Part shown: positions 1 through 8,217 of the stretch, one piece after another
Position numbering within the stretch: position 1 is the first letter of the stretch
Layout: each line of letters starts with the position of its first letter
Assembly: GCA_041485385.1 (NCBI GenBank)
Contig: JBGPJM010000001.1
Coordinates: 1-64,000, forward strand
Length of the DNA: 64,000 bases
Reading direction: 5' to 3'
DNA from: JBGPJM01 sp041485385
Lineage (GTDB): Bacteria; Planctomycetota; Phycisphaerae; Phycisphaerales; UBA1924
Translations under genes and position numbers: made by a program
Notes under the pieces: generated by a model
Database searches by the model: none
Told to the model about the DNA's origin: nothing
The model's input: only the letters and a program-made list of their open reading frames with translations

Positions 1-236
1 CAACCCCTTGCGCACCTCCCACCAATCCCGGCACCAAAACCCCATCCCCTTGGGGTACGCACCACCCCCCCCTTTCCGCGCAAAACACCCCTCCAAAAAT
101 CACAACTCCAGCAACCACAAGCACTTACGCACAAAACCTGCCCTGTTTTTCTCGATCTTTCCCTACCTTTTCTCTGCTTTTCTCAAAAACTCTCGATCTT
201 TCTCAAAATCTCTCGACGTTTCTCGTCCCCTGTCCC
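1..236 (-). repeat. Partial inverted copy (C) of the dispersed non-coding element
   Basis: Read on the minus strand, this segment carries the same ordered blocks as the larger copies near 12.3 kb and 53.0 kb. A GGGGACAGGGGACGAG start is followed by CGAGAG/TTGAGAAAAGCAGAGA polypurine units, then CAGGGCAGGTTTTG, then CGTAAGTGCTTGTGG (plus-strand 117-131) and a GTTGTGATTTTTGGAGGGGTG block. Similarity fades below about position 60 and the left side is cut by the window. The copy stops 6 nt from the stop codon of the HAF gene at 243. It lacks the GT-rich and heptamer modules found in the full copies. No plausible gene is seen in it. Confidence 0.75.
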
Positions 237-242
237 CATGCT

Positions 243-1613
243 CTACCCGCAGCCCACGAAGAACGCGTTCACAAAGTCAAAGAAGTCCTGCGAGTTGGTC
301 GCGCCGCTCCCGTTGAAGTCGGCGTTGCCCGCGAAAAAGTCGTTGAGGAAGTCGAAGAAGTCCTGGGAGTTCAGCGTGCCGGAGTGGTTCCAATCGGCGG
401 GGCAAGGGGGCGGGCCCAGGTCGGCGCGCCAGGATTCGACGTTGCCCTGCGGGTCGATGCCGGTGCCGACGATCACGCGGCCACTCGCCGAGATACCCCG
501 AGCCTCGCTGAGCGTCCAGCCGGTCAGGTTGATCCCGAGGTCGGTGAGGACGACCGTGAGGTCGCGCATGCCGTGCTGGGCGTCCCAGATGAACGCGCGC
601 CCGGCGGTCTGGCACCCGAAAGGCCCGCACGGGCCGAGCACCCCGGCGCGGCCGACGACAATCGAGCCGTCGGCGCTCGTCGCGTACGCCGCGCTCAGGA
701 ACCCGCCGCCGGGCAGGTCGCCCAAGGGCTGCATCCCGCCACCGCCGCCCGCCGGCTGTGTCCAGCGGAATGCCTCCCAGCCGTTGGTCGGGGCCGCGGC
801 GGTGGAGCGGCTGAGGCCGACGATGACCGAGCCGTCGCTGCTGGTGCCGTAGGCCTCGGAGAAGGGGGTGACGCCGACGGGCGTGGGGAGGTAGCCCAGG
901 GGCTGCATGCCTGCTTGCGAGTTCCAGCCGAAGGCCTGGGTGCCGTCGGCCGCGGCGGAGCTGCCGACGATCGTGAGGCCATCGGCGCTGATGCCGTAGC
1001 CGGAGCTGCCGAAGGGGCCGCCGGGCAGGTCGCCGAGGCCCAGGAAGAGCGCATCGGCGGTGGTGTAGCGGAAGGCCTCGCTGCCGGAGTCGGATTCGCC
1101 GCTGCCGGCGAGGACGGCGCCATCGGCGGAGACGCCGCGGGCCTCGGCGCGGGCCGAGCCGGAGGGCCCGCCGGGGAGGTCGCCGATCTCCTGGACGCCG
1201 GCCTCCTGGGTCCAGATGAAGGCGACGATCTGCGTGGGGGAGAGGACGCCGTAGTCGGCGCCGCCGCCGACGACCGAGCCATCGGCGCTGGCGGCGTAGG
1301 CGCGGCAGATGCTGCCGATGTTGCCGACGTCGTAGATGTTCACGAGGCCGGATTGGGCGGTCCAGCGGAAGGCGGCGTAGGTGCCGCCGAAGAGGATGTT
1401 GCCGTTGATGATGCTGGCGCCGACGACGGTGGAGCCGTCGGCGGAGACGCCCCAGGCCTCGCTGTGGAAGGAGCCGCCGGGGAGATCGCCTAGGGGTGTG
1501 AAGGAGGGCTGGGCGAGGGCGGGGGTCGCGGTGAGCATGGGGAGCACGGGGCCCGCGACCGACGCGGCCAGGATGGCGCATAGGGCGGACGCGCGGGGTA
1601 CGTATGACGGCAT
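243..1613 (-). CDS. HAF-repeat exported protein with GC-type dockerin tail
   Basis: This is a 456-residue exported protein. Residues 1 to about 34 are a signal peptide ending in TPALAQ. Residues about 37-400 hold repeated units of the form GDLPGG...SxAxGVSADGSxVVGxS, the HAF repeat of extracellular proteins, expected to build a beta-rich fold. The last ~54 residues are two EF-hand-like halves, [18 protein letters not shown] and [17 protein letters not shown], ending GCG; this is the GC-type dockerin tail shared by three other proteins here and probably a surface-attachment module. GAGGAG lies 6 nt before the ATG and TAAACT (1638-1643) is a possible -10. Fragments of the dispersed element lie on both sides. 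The ligand is unknown. Confidence 0.85.
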   Translation of the reverse strand: MPSYVPRASALCAILAASVAGPVLPMLTATPALAQPSFTPLGDLPGGSFHSEAWGVSADGSTVVGASIINGNILFGGTYAAFRWTAQSGLVNIYDVGNIGSICRAYAASADGSVVGGGADYGVLSPTQIVAFIWTQEAGVQEIGDLPGGPSGSARAEARGVSADGAVLAGSGESDSGSEAFRYTTADALFLGLGDLPGGPFGSSGYGISADGLTIVGSSAAADGTQAFGWNSQAGMQPLGYLPTPVGVTPFSEAYGTSSDGSVIVGLSRSTAAAPTNGWEAFRWTQPAGGGGGMQPLGDLPGGGFLSAAYATSADGSIVVGRAGVLGPCGPFGCQTAGRAFIWDAQHGMRDLTVVLTDLGINLTGWTLSEARGISASGRVIVGTGIDPQGNVESWRADLGPPPCPADWNHSGTLNSQDFFDFLNDFFAGNADFNGSGATNSQDFFDFVNAFFVGCG

Positions 1614-1637
1614 GATGGGCTCCTCGGGCTGCTGGGC

Positions 1638-1643
1638 AGTTTA
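1638..1643 (-). promoter_or_regulatory. Possible -10 hexamer TAAACT upstream of the HAF gene
   Basis: TAAACT on the minus strand would place transcription start about 18-20 nt before the HAF start codon, leaving room for the GAGGAG ribosome site. No clear -35 was found. Confidence 0.35.
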
Positions 1644-1659
1644 CCTGAGGAGGGTGGAG

Positions 1660-1735
1660 AGGAGTGAGCAGAAAGCAGTAGGCAGTGAGCAGAAGAGGGA
1701 GAGGGAGGGGACGAGGGGATAGGAGAAGGCGAGGA
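1660..1735 (+). repeat. Heptamer (GAGCAGT) array plus polypurine fragment (D) of the dispersed element
   Basis: Four heptamers, GAGCAGA AAGCAGT AGGCAGT GAGCAGA, are followed by AGAGGGAGAGGGAGGGGACGAGGGG. The same order (heptamers, AGAGG, purine run with GGGACGAG) occurs inside the full elements at about 12226-12300 and 52900-52980. This looks like a short remnant, in plus orientation, opposite to copy C on the other side of the HAF gene. Confidence 0.6.
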
Positions 1736-1803
1736 CTCCGGGCGAAAGCCCGGAGCCACAAACCAACGACCCCGGCTCATCCGGTGGGGGGAGTGAGCCG
1801 GGG
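1736..1803. other. Two adjacent strong hairpins in the 1614-1941 gap
   Basis: CTCCGGGC-GAAA-GCCCGGAG (1736-1755) is a perfect 8-bp stem with a GNRA-type tetraloop. CCCCGGCTCA (1770-1779) pairs perfectly with TGAGCCGGGG (1794-1803). Neither is followed by a T run, so a Rho-independent terminator for the CsbD gene is possible but not typical. The rest of the 1614-1941 gap holds the heptamer fragment and no gene. Confidence 0.5.
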
Positions 1804-1941
1804 CCGCCTGGGTGCGTTGAAGCCCGGTAGCGATCGGGAGCGGGAACAAACTCTCTCCGCATGCAGCGGATCAAGGCCCGCCCGGCGATCACCGGCCGCG
1901 CTTCAACCGATCTCATGAGGGTCAGCCCTGCGCGCGGGGCG

Positions 1942-2154
1942 TCAGTCGTCGCGGTGCTCGCAGCTCCTGGCGAACTCGTCGACTTCCTTCTTCACTTCGT
2001 CCTTGGTCTTGCCGTAGACGCGCTGGATCGTCCCCTCGAGCTGCTCGCGCTTGCCATCGATCACGTCCAGCTCATCGTTGGTTATACGGCCCCACTTCTC
2101 GTGGACCTTGCCTTTGATTTCCTTCCAACTGCCCGCGATGATGTCCCAGTCCAT
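1942..2154 (-). CDS. CsbD family stress-response protein
   Basis: This 70-residue soluble protein has the CsbD pattern: an N-terminal MDWDIIAGSWKEIKGKVHEK followed by WGRITNDELD and GKREQLEGTIQRVYGKTKDE. CsbD-like proteins are small, highly charged, helical and often induced by stress; their biochemical role is not known. AAGGAG sits 7 nt before the ATG. The C-terminus is acidic and contains one Cys. The gene appears monocistronic, with 168 nt to the acyltransferase pair upstream. Assignment to the family is firm; the role is not. Confidence 0.85.
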   Translation of the reverse strand: MDWDIIAGSWKEIKGKVHEKWGRITNDELDVIDGKREQLEGTIQRVYGKTKDEVKKEVDEFARSCEHRDD

Positions 2155-2276
2155 GAGCTTGCTCCTTGTGAACGTGCGGGGCGGGTGCCCCGCCGGCCGG
2201 TTCCTTGGTCACAAGAAGCTTCGCCGGTGCTCGTGAGTCGCCGCTGAATATGCTGTGAACCCGGTCTGAAACGCCG

Positions 2277-2322
2277 GGGGACTGGGGGACGGGGAGACGG
2301 GGGGAGGCTCTCACCTTCTCCC
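2277..2322 (+). repeat. G-rich octamer-like tract (GGGGAC/GGGGAGAC)
   Basis: GGGGGACTGGGGGACGGGGAGACGG runs directly downstream of the acyltransferase pair (minus strand). Similar short-period GGGGAGAC/GGGGGAC tracts occur at about 3700-3750 upstream of the same pair and, most regularly, at 11187-11261. Confidence 0.5.
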
Positions 2323-2997
2323 TCACCCTCTCACCCCCCCGGCCATCCGCTCGCTCAGCTCACCGTGCAGCGCCACCAGCGCCTCCACCAGCTGTTCCTC
2401 GAGTTGCTCGGGCTCCAGGCCCGGGGGGAGCGCCCGGCCGTAGATCACGCCGTAGCGGACTCGGCGCAGGGGAAGCCAGCTCCGGAAGCGGTAGTACGCC
2501 TGCGAGTTGATCACCACGCACGGCACGACCGGGACCCCCCCTCCACCCCCTCCGGCCGCCCCCCCCGCCCCCCCCGCCAAGCGCGCGATGCGCCCCACGC
2601 CCGGGCGGATCCGCCGGCTGTGCACGACCGAGGCCTCGCCCTCGCGGATCGCCCCCTCCGGGAACATCGCCACGGCCCGCCCGCGCTCGAGGCGGTCGAG
2701 GATGATCCGCACGGTCTTGCTGTCCGGGCGCGAGCGGTCGAGCGGGAACGCGTTCAGCGAGCCGTAGAACCACCCCAGCAGCGGCTTGCGGAAGACCTCG
2801 ACGATGCTGACGAAATCCAGCAGGCGCGGCGTGTGGCGGATGAGCAGCGGGACGTCGTAGGGACTCTGGTGCGTGGAAGCGATGATGCACGCGCCGCTGG
2901 CCGGCACGTGCTCGCTCCCGATCACCACGGGCACGCTGCTGATGATGAAGGCCCCGCGGCCGACGAACCGCACCACCCTGTAGAAGGCGTCGCTCAT
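2323..2997 (-). CDS. PlsC-like 1-acylglycerol-3-phosphate acyltransferase (second of pair)
   Basis: This 224-residue member of the PlsC/LPLAT family transfers acyl groups to lysophospholipid acceptors at the membrane. The catalytic HX4D motif is HQSPYD (H43, D48). FPLDRSRPDS (block II) and MFPEGAIREG (block III, about 111-120) follow. A low-complexity Gly insert (about 10-12 residues, near 143-155) precedes the usual VPVVP strand and is encoded by a C-rich homopolymer stretch at about 2536-2580; it is absent from the neighbouring paralogue. The start lies 4 nt after the stop of the upstream acyltransferase, so the two form an operon. The precise acceptor cannot be read. Confidence 0.85.
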   Translation of the reverse strand: MSDAFYRVVRFVGRGAFIISSVPVVIGSEHVPASGACIIASTHQSPYDVPLLIRHTPRLLDFVSIVEVFRKPLLGWFYGSLNAFPLDRSRPDSKTVRIILDRLERGRAVAMFPEGAIREGEASVVHSRRIRPGVGRIARLAGGAGGAAGGGGGGVPVVPCVVINSQAYYRFRSWLPLRRVRYGVIYGRALPPGLEPEQLEEQLVEALVALHGELSERMAGGVRG

Positions 2998-3001
2998 GGG
3001 T

Positions 3002-3673
3002 TTAGGGAACCTGCTCGTCCTTCAGGCCGGTCTCCTGCAACAGGTGCTGGTACGTCCGGACGAACTCCGCTTGCAGCCGGGCGGCCATCTCGGCCCGGTC
3101 CGCCCGGCGCGAGGGCCCCCGCGCCGGCGGCAGCACGTCGCGTCCGAAGGCCATCCAGATGCGCCCGCTTCGGATCGGCAGCCAGGGGCGGATGTGGTTG
3201 AGCTTCTCGGTCCCCAGCACCACGACCGGTACGACCGGCGCCCGCGTCGCGACCGCGATCGTGCAGACGCCCTGCTTGATCGGGGCCCCCCGCAGGACCG
3301 AGAGCCGCCCCTGCACGACGCCCCCCTCGGGGAAGATCCCCACCAGGTGGCCGCCGTCCACGAGCCGGATCGCCGTCCGCACCGCGGGGAGCGACTGCCC
3401 GAAGCGGTCGATCGGGAACGCCCCGCCGAGGTTGAGGATGGCCGCGCCAAGGCGCCAGCGGTAGAACTCGATGCGGGCCATCCAGCGCACCTGGCGGCGG
3501 ACGGCCTCGCTGATCAGGAACGGCTCGACGTGGCTGAGGTGCGTGCAGGCGAGGATGAGGCCGCCGCCTGCCGGGGGGTGGGCCCGTTCACGGTCAAGAA
3601 CGGTCTGGCGGATGCACAGGCGCCTAACGCACTTGCCCATCATCACCGAGGATCGATAGAAGAGCTCGCCCAT
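3002..3673 (-). CDS. PlsC-like acyltransferase (first of pair)
   Basis: This 223-residue LPLAT family protein shares the block order of its downstream neighbour: THLSHVEP (H45...E50, i.e. HX4E in place of the usual HX4D), AFPIDRFGQS and IFPEGGVVQG (about 113-121), then APVVPVVVLG. The Asp-to-Glu change in the catalytic motif is conservative and should be checked for activity. It is first in a two-gene operon. Having two adjacent divergent LPLATs suggests different acceptors or acyl chains, for example phospholipid against an ornithine or lyso-lipid; this is inference. TATCAT 11 nt before the ATG is a weak -10 candidate. Confidence 0.85.
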   Translation of the reverse strand: MGELFYRSSVMMGKCVRRLCIRQTVLDRERAHPPAGGGLILACTHLSHVEPFLISEAVRRQVRWMARIEFYRWRLGAAILNLGGAFPIDRFGQSLPAVRTAIRLVDGGHLVGIFPEGGVVQGRLSVLRGAPIKQGVCTIAVATRAPVVPVVVLGTEKLNHIRPWLPIRSGRIWMAFGRDVLPPARGPSRRADRAEMAARLQAEFVRTYQHLLQETGLKDEQVP

Positions 3674-3693
3674 GCGTTGCGCCGATGATACGG

Positions 3694-3750
3694 CGGGTGG
3701 GGGGGACGGGGAGGGTGAAGGCGTGAAGGCGTGAAGGCGGGGAGACGGAC
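3694..3750 (+). repeat. Short-period G-rich tandem tract (GTGAAGGC x3, GGGGAGACGG)
   Basis: GGGGGGGACGGGGAGG is followed by three GTGAAGGC octamers and GGGGAGACGG. The tract lies between the divergent acyltransferase operon and the aldo-keto reductase gene. Confidence 0.6.
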
Positions 3751-3819
3751 GCGGCCGCGGCGCGGTGTGGCCTCTGGGTGGGCGGGGGCCAAGGATTGCC
3801 CATCAGGAGGGACCAGCCG

Positions 3820-4803
3820 ATGACGTTCACTCGCCGCGATGTGGTGCGTGCCCTGACCGTGTCCGCCGCCGTGGGGGGCCTGGCGCCCCTTGTGAAGGCG
3901 GGCCACCAGACCCAACGCGCCGCCGGCGCCGCGCCCGGCCTAGACCAACCGGCGGAGAAGCGGCCCGACGACAGCGCCGCCGTCCCCGCCGTCTTCCGCC
4001 GCCGGATCCCGAAGACCGGTGAGCTAATCCCCGCCATCGGCATGGGCACCTGGAGCACGTTCGACGTCGACCCCGACGGCGATCTCGCGGGCCTCGCCGA
4101 GGTCATGCGGACGTTCCTGAACGCCGGCGGCTCGGTCATAGATTCCTCGCCGATGTACCGGCGGTCGGAGGAGGTTGTCGGGCGCGTCCTCGCCCTGGTC
4201 GGGCGGACCGACCTTTTCTACGCCACCAAGGTCTGGACCGACAAGGGGCGCGACGCGGGCATCGAGCAGATGAGCACGTCCATGCGGCACATGGGCGCCA
4301 AGGTCATGGACCTCATGCAGGTCCACAACCTCGTGGACTACAAGACCCACCTGCCCACGCTCCGCGAATGGAAGGCCGCCGGGAAGATCCGCTACCTGGG
4401 CATCACCGAGATGCGCGACTTCGAGACCGTCGAGCGGCTCATGCGCGAGGAGAAGGTCGACTTCATCCAGATTCCGTACTCGATCGACGACCGGCGCGTG
4501 GAGGACCGTGTCCTTCCGGCCGCGGCGGAGACGGGCACCGCGGTGCTGGTCATGCGCCCCTTCGGGGCCGGCAAGCTGTTCGACAAGGTCAAGGACCGAG
4601 CCGTGCCGACGTGGGCGGCGGAGTTCGACTGCGCATCGTGGGCGCAGTTCTTCCTCAAGTTCCTCCTCGCCCACCCGGCGGTGACGTGCCCGATCCCCGC
4701 GACCCGAAACCCGAAGCACATGGCCGACAACATGCGGGGCGGATCGGGGCGGCTGCCGGACGAGGCGATGCGGAAGAAGATGGTGGCGGAGCTGGGGGCG
4801 TAG
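3820..4803 (+). CDS. Tat-exported aldo/keto reductase
   Basis: This 327-residue NAD(P)H-dependent oxidoreductase is predicted to act outside the cytoplasm. It starts at the ATG 9 nt after a perfect AGGAGG (3805-3810). The N-terminus MTFTRRDVVRALTVSAA has a twin-arginine motif and hydrophobic stretch. The aldo-keto reductase catalytic tetrad is visible: Asp and Tyr in VIDSSPMYRRSEEVVG, Lys in FYATKVW, His in MQVHNLVDY. The TIM-barrel portion spans about residues 60-320. Exported, Tat-dependent AKRs load cofactor before export. The substrate is unknown. It is divergently transcribed from the acyltransferase operon. Confidence 0.85.
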   Translation: MTFTRRDVVRALTVSAAVGGLAPLVKAGHQTQRAAGAAPGLDQPAEKRPDDSAAVPAVFRRRIPKTGELIPAIGMGTWSTFDVDPDGDLAGLAEVMRTFLNAGGSVIDSSPMYRRSEEVVGRVLALVGRTDLFYATKVWTDKGRDAGIEQMSTSMRHMGAKVMDLMQVHNLVDYKTHLPTLREWKAAGKIRYLGITEMRDFETVERLMREEKVDFIQIPYSIDDRRVEDRVLPAAAETGTAVLVMRPFGAGKLFDKVKDRAVPTWAAEFDCASWAQFFLKFLLAHPAVTCPIPATRNPKHMADNMRGGSGRLPDEAMRKKMVAELGA

Positions 4804-4848
4804 CTCTCGCGATCTTGAGAGGCGCGCAGAGGCAGGGGCGGGACGCGA

Positions 4849-5286
4849 ATGGACGGCAACAAACCAGAGCAAACGCCGGCTCAGGAACGACCATCGTCAT
4901 CCAAACACCTGCTATCGCTCGCCGCGATCATTGCCTTGGTCTTCCTGGCGTTGGCGATCGTCGTTGCTCGGAGGGGCATGCATGAACCGACCTTGGTGGA
5001 ATCGAGAAGCGATCTTGAGGCGAATGTTGGGCGGGTCGTGAGGTTCTCAGGCCGCGCGAGCATGGAGCCGCTCGGAGCAATACTGACGAACGACGACGGC
5101 TGCTTCGTCTTGATTCTGCCGACGCCGAGATGGTCCATGGCGACTGAAGGGCAATGGATGGTGGCAACGGGGCGCCTGGTCATGTCAGGTCCGGTGCCAC
5201 CGGAGATCCCCAGACACCTAATCGACCCGAATACCCTGGATGAATTCTTCATCCTTCGAGGTGCCGAGTGCGAGCCGTTGAAATAG
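4849..5286 (+). CDS. Hypothetical membrane-anchored protein
   Basis: This 145-residue protein has no recognised family. Residues 1-19 are polar (Gln/Pro/Ser), followed by one hydrophobic helix at about 20-40 (LLSLAAIIALVFLALAIVV) and an extracytoplasmic domain of about 100 residues with alternating beta-like segments (GRVVRFSGRA, GCFVLILPTP, WMVATGRLVM). The spacing of these strands suggests a small OB-fold-like barrel, which is only a guess. It begins 45 nt after the aldo-keto reductase stop and could be co-transcribed. Its GC content is slightly lower than that of its neighbours. Confidence 0.6.
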   Translation: MDGNKPEQTPAQERPSSSKHLLSLAAIIALVFLALAIVVARRGMHEPTLVESRSDLEANVGRVVRFSGRASMEPLGAILTNDDGCFVLILPTPRWSMATEGQWMVATGRLVMSGPVPPEIPRHLIDPNTLDEFFILRGAECEPLK

Positions 5287-5329
5287 AGCGCGGAACCGGT
5301 ATGCAGATACGTGCGCAGGCGGCCGAACG

Positions 5330-5815
5330 TCAGTCCTTGCGCTCGTGGCAGCACCGGTCGATCACGATCGCCGCGGCGAGGATCGTTACCTCGTCCTGCC
5401 CCGGCGCGATGTCCACGCCGTATGTATCCGTCAGCGCGAACCACCGCTTGCTCACCGTTGCCACCGCACGCCCGCTCTCGGTCCTGAACTCGTACTCGTG
5501 ATCGAGGAAATCGCCCGCGGCCTCCAGATCGTCCGGCCCGGGCACATCCACGGTGAACTTGCACCGCAGGAGGGTGAACAGGTGCTTGTGGACGCTCGTG
5601 ACGCGCCCGGCCCGCTCGATCTGGTACGTCGGCCCCAGCGAGAGCAGCCGCCGGTGGATCCGGGCCAGCTCGTTCCCCTGCATGTCCTGGAAGCTCAGCG
5701 CATCGCGGATGGTCAGGACCTTGCCGTCGACGAAGTACACGTCGCGCCCGTGCTCGTCGCGGATCGTGAAGTCGTCGCCGAAGGAGAGGAGCCTCTGTCG
5801 AAGGATGTACCGCAT
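5330..5815 (-). CDS. LURP-one-related / YxjI-like Tubby-fold protein
   Basis: This 161-residue protein resembles the LOR/YxjI family, which folds as a 12-stranded barrel around a helix, like Tubby and scramblases. Diagnostic features are the opening MRYILRQRLLSFGDDFTIRD, the pattern VYFVDGKVLTIRDALSFQD, then LARIHRRLLSLGPTYQI and a C-terminal VSKRWFALTDTYGVDI. The start at 5815 is chosen because GGAG lies 6 nt upstream; a longer frame to 5926 would run into the terminator hairpin at 5919-5951 and adds only a Pro/Ala-rich tail. The family's biochemical role is unclear. It converges on the 4849-5286 gene. Confidence 0.75.
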   Translation of the reverse strand: MRYILRQRLLSFGDDFTIRDEHGRDVYFVDGKVLTIRDALSFQDMQGNELARIHRRLLSLGPTYQIERAGRVTSVHKHLFTLLRCKFTVDVPGPDDLEAAGDFLDHEYEFRTESGRAVATVSKRWFALTDTYGVDIAPGQDEVTILAAAIVIDRCCHERKD

Positions 5816-5911
5816 GCCGGTCTCCGGCCCGCCCCCCAACCCCGCCCGGGGGGATTGTTCCGCGGCCGGCGCCCCGGGTTTCGCGCGGGGCGGCGCGGTC
5901 GTGCGACGCGG

Positions 5912-5951
5912 AAACAAAGCCACCACCGGCGTCGATCACGCCGGTGGTGGC
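5912..5951 (-). terminator. Intrinsic terminator of the 5985-6824 gene
   Basis: GCCACCACCGGCGT (5919-5932) pairs perfectly with ACGCCGGTGGTGGC (5938-5951), a 14-bp stem with a 5-nt loop. Read on the minus strand it is followed by TTTGTTT. It lies 33 nt past the stop of the minus-strand gene at 5985, as expected for a Rho-independent terminator. Confidence 0.85.
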
Positions 5952-5984
5952 ATCAGAGGGTCAATCAGGGAATACGCGTGCCGC

Positions 5985-6824
5985 TCAGCCGCCGCCGCCA
6001 CCGGGGCCGGGGCCGGGGCCGCCGCCGTCCGGGCCGCGCCCGCCGCCGGGGCGACCGCCGCCGCGCATCGATTCCTGGAACTTGGTGAACTGCTCCGCGG
6101 TGAGGACCTTCTTCATCGCGTCGGTGAGCTTGGTGCGCGACTCCTGCATCGCGGTGCGCATCGCCTCGCGGTCGGCGTCGGGGCCGCCGCCGCGGGCCTT
6201 GGCCTGCGCGACGACGAAGTCCTCGATCGCGTCGAGCGCCGTCTGCTGCTTGCCCGCTTCGAGCTTGAAGCCGGCCACGGCGTCGGCCATAGTGTCCCAC
6301 TGGCGGTTGAACGTCCCCAGCGACGCGACGGCCTTGGTCGTCTGCTCGGGCGTGAGCGTGGAGCCCAGCGTCTTCTCGAGCTTGCCCCGGTCGGCCTTGT
6401 TCAGATCCTCCATCGCCTTCATCGCCTCGGGACCCATCCCGCCCCGCCCGGGACGCTGGTTGTCGTCCCCGCCGGCATCGCGGGCCTTCTTCATGAGGTC
6501 CTCGCGCAGCTTGTCCGCGGCGGCGTCATGAGTCGTGCGGGCCTCGGAATACGCCTTCACCACCGCGGTGGTCTGCTCCGCCTTCACGCCCAGCCGCTTG
6601 CTCACACCGGTGGCCTGCAGCTCCCACGCCGCCTTGGCCTTCTCCGGCGAGAGCGCCTGAGGTCGCTGCGGGCCGGCGCCGTCGGGGCGCGGCTGCCGAT
6701 TCGCGGGCGCCGCCGGGGCGGGGGGGGCTCCCTCCTTGGGCTTGGGTGGGGTGTTCTGCGCCGAGGCCGCGAAGGCCATGGCGCCAACCGCAACACTACA
6801 GATGACTGTTTTCAACGTTCGCAT
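5985..6824 (-). CDS. Secreted Spy/CpxP-like helical protein with Gly/Pro-rich tail
   Basis: This 279-residue exported protein has a signal peptide at 1-22 (VAVGAMAFAASAQ), a Pro/Ala-rich linker to about 60, then a helical, Lys/Glu/Ala-rich body with two LTxEQ motifs (TLTPEQTTKAV and VLTAEQFTKFQESM) typical of periplasmic Spy/CpxP-type or LTXXQ proteins. The last ~25 residues are almost all Gly, Pro and Arg. A role as a periplasmic chaperone or stress sensor is possible but is inference. GGAGT lies upstream of the ATG, and a strong terminator follows at 5912-5951, so it is a single-gene unit. Confidence 0.65.
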   Translation of the reverse strand: MRTLKTVICSVAVGAMAFAASAQNTPPKPKEGAPPAPAAPANRQPRPDGAGPQRPQALSPEKAKAAWELQATGVSKRLGVKAEQTTAVVKAYSEARTTHDAAADKLREDLMKKARDAGGDDNQRPGRGGMGPEAMKAMEDLNKADRGKLEKTLGSTLTPEQTTKAVASLGTFNRQWDTMADAVAGFKLEAGKQQTALDAIEDFVVAQAKARGGGPDADREAMRTAMQESRTKLTDAMKKVLTAEQFTKFQESMRGGGRPGGGRGPDGGGPGPGPGGGGG

Positions 6825-6965
6825 GTGCCGACTCCGAATAAAAACCTATCAAACGATCCCCGGACGTAGCGGTTAACACCGCTCCCGGAAGGCTCAACGT
6901 GCCAACCCGTTGGTTATTCCACCTTCCGGCCCGCTCGGACCACAACGGCGAGCGCCGACCCCGTC

Positions 6966-7955
6966 TCATCCCGCGCGCTTGAACAGGTCCAGGAACCGGT
7001 CCTCGTACTGCTTGAACACCGTCAGCCGATCCAGCTCCTCTTTCAGCGGCATCGCCTTCGACCGGTCACGCCGAGCCTCCTCGAACATCCTCTCGATCCG
7101 CTCGCGCGTCGTGTAATCCGGACCAGGCTGGCCGGGGCCTTCGTCTTCGGATGATTCGGCCGCCGCTTCATCCCGCTCGGGCGCCCGCTCCGGCTTCAGC
7201 TCCGACTCCTCGTCCGGATCCTGCCCCTCGCGCTGCTGCTCGGCCGCGTGCTTGGCCTTCTCGAGGATCTCCAGCAGCACGCGATCCATCGCGGCGATGT
7301 GCGGCGCCAGCCCGTCCAGGCTGATGTCGATCCCCGCGATCACGCTGAACACACTCAGCACGGCCCGCGCCGCCTTCGGGTTCGGCACGCCCCCCGCATA
7401 GAACGGGATCTCGCCCAACAGGCACAGCCCCGGCACGCCGCAATCGATCCCGGCCCCCAGGAGCACGCCGTTGAGCCCGCCGATCTGGCCCTCTTCGAGC
7501 GGCTGGACCTCCGCCCGCTTCAGGTCCGCCAGCGTGGTCTCCCCGGTCGCCGCGCCGAAGACTCGCGGGTCGCCGGTGGGGTGCAGGGCTGTCGACATCG
7601 ACGCGAACGTCACCATTCGTTCCGCCCCCATCTCCACGGCCCGGCCCAAGAGCTCGTGGGCGTACCCGTACGTCCCCGCGCCCGGCTGCGCCTCGCCCAG
7701 GAACACGATCAGGTCCCGCCCCGGCCCCGGGTTCTTCCACCGGAAGAACAACCCGCGCGGCAACCGCGGCGGCGCGATCATGCCTCGCCGCACCTCCACG
7801 TGCTGCACGTCGAAGTGATCCGGTGAAGCAAGTTCGCCCGCCGGCTCCATCTGCAGTTGCTGCACCAGGTACCCCGCCGCAACCACCGCTACGTTCCCCA
7901 TTCCGGGCCACGCCGCGATCAACCATGGCTTCAATGTCTTCGTGTTGTTGACCAT
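6966..7955 (-). CDS. PAC2 (proteasome-assembly-chaperone-like) family protein
   Basis: This 329-residue cytoplasmic protein starts KPWLIAAWPGMGNVAVVAAG, the characteristic PAC2/DUF75 opening, and continues with GRDLIVFLGEAQP, AERMVTFASMSTALHP and GLNGVLLGAGIDCGVPGLCL, ending the domain at about residue 240. The C-terminal ~90 residues are charged and contain a predicted coiled coil (LLEILEKAKHAAEQQRE, then Glu-rich). Related archaeal and actinobacterial proteins are called proteasome assembly chaperones, but no proteasome gene is present here. The ATG at 7955 is at the family start; upstream residues in frame lack family character. Confidence 0.8.
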   Translation of the reverse strand: MVNNTKTLKPWLIAAWPGMGNVAVVAAGYLVQQLQMEPAGELASPDHFDVQHVEVRRGMIAPPRLPRGLFFRWKNPGPGRDLIVFLGEAQPGAGTYGYAHELLGRAVEMGAERMVTFASMSTALHPTGDPRVFGAATGETTLADLKRAEVQPLEEGQIGGLNGVLLGAGIDCGVPGLCLLGEIPFYAGGVPNPKAARAVLSVFSVIAGIDISLDGLAPHIAAMDRVLLEILEKAKHAAEQQREGQDPDEESELKPERAPERDEAAAESSEDEGPGQPGPDYTTRERIERMFEEARRDRSKAMPLKEELDRLTVFKQYEDRFLDLFKRAG

Positions 7956-8217
7956 ACCCCCATCGCGGCAAGCCGCGTGCCACGCGAGGGCGCCCCAACC
8001 GTGCCCGCAACTGCCCCCCGCGGCTGTCAACATGGCAGGCACGCACCCAGCATGCCAGAACCCGCCCCAATCAAGGATGCTCGCTCTTCACCCTCGCCCT
8101 CGAACCGCCGATCTGGAAACGGATTCTCGCTCGTTCTCCTCCGCCGCCGACCCGGCCTCGATCTAGCATCCCGGCCCGGCGTCGCCCATGGCCCGACCCG
8201 TACACGGAGAGCACCGG

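Noticed and set aside
1667..1694. Heptamer arrays as a CRISPR array
   Set aside because: Units are 7 bp with no unique spacers and no cas genes are present.
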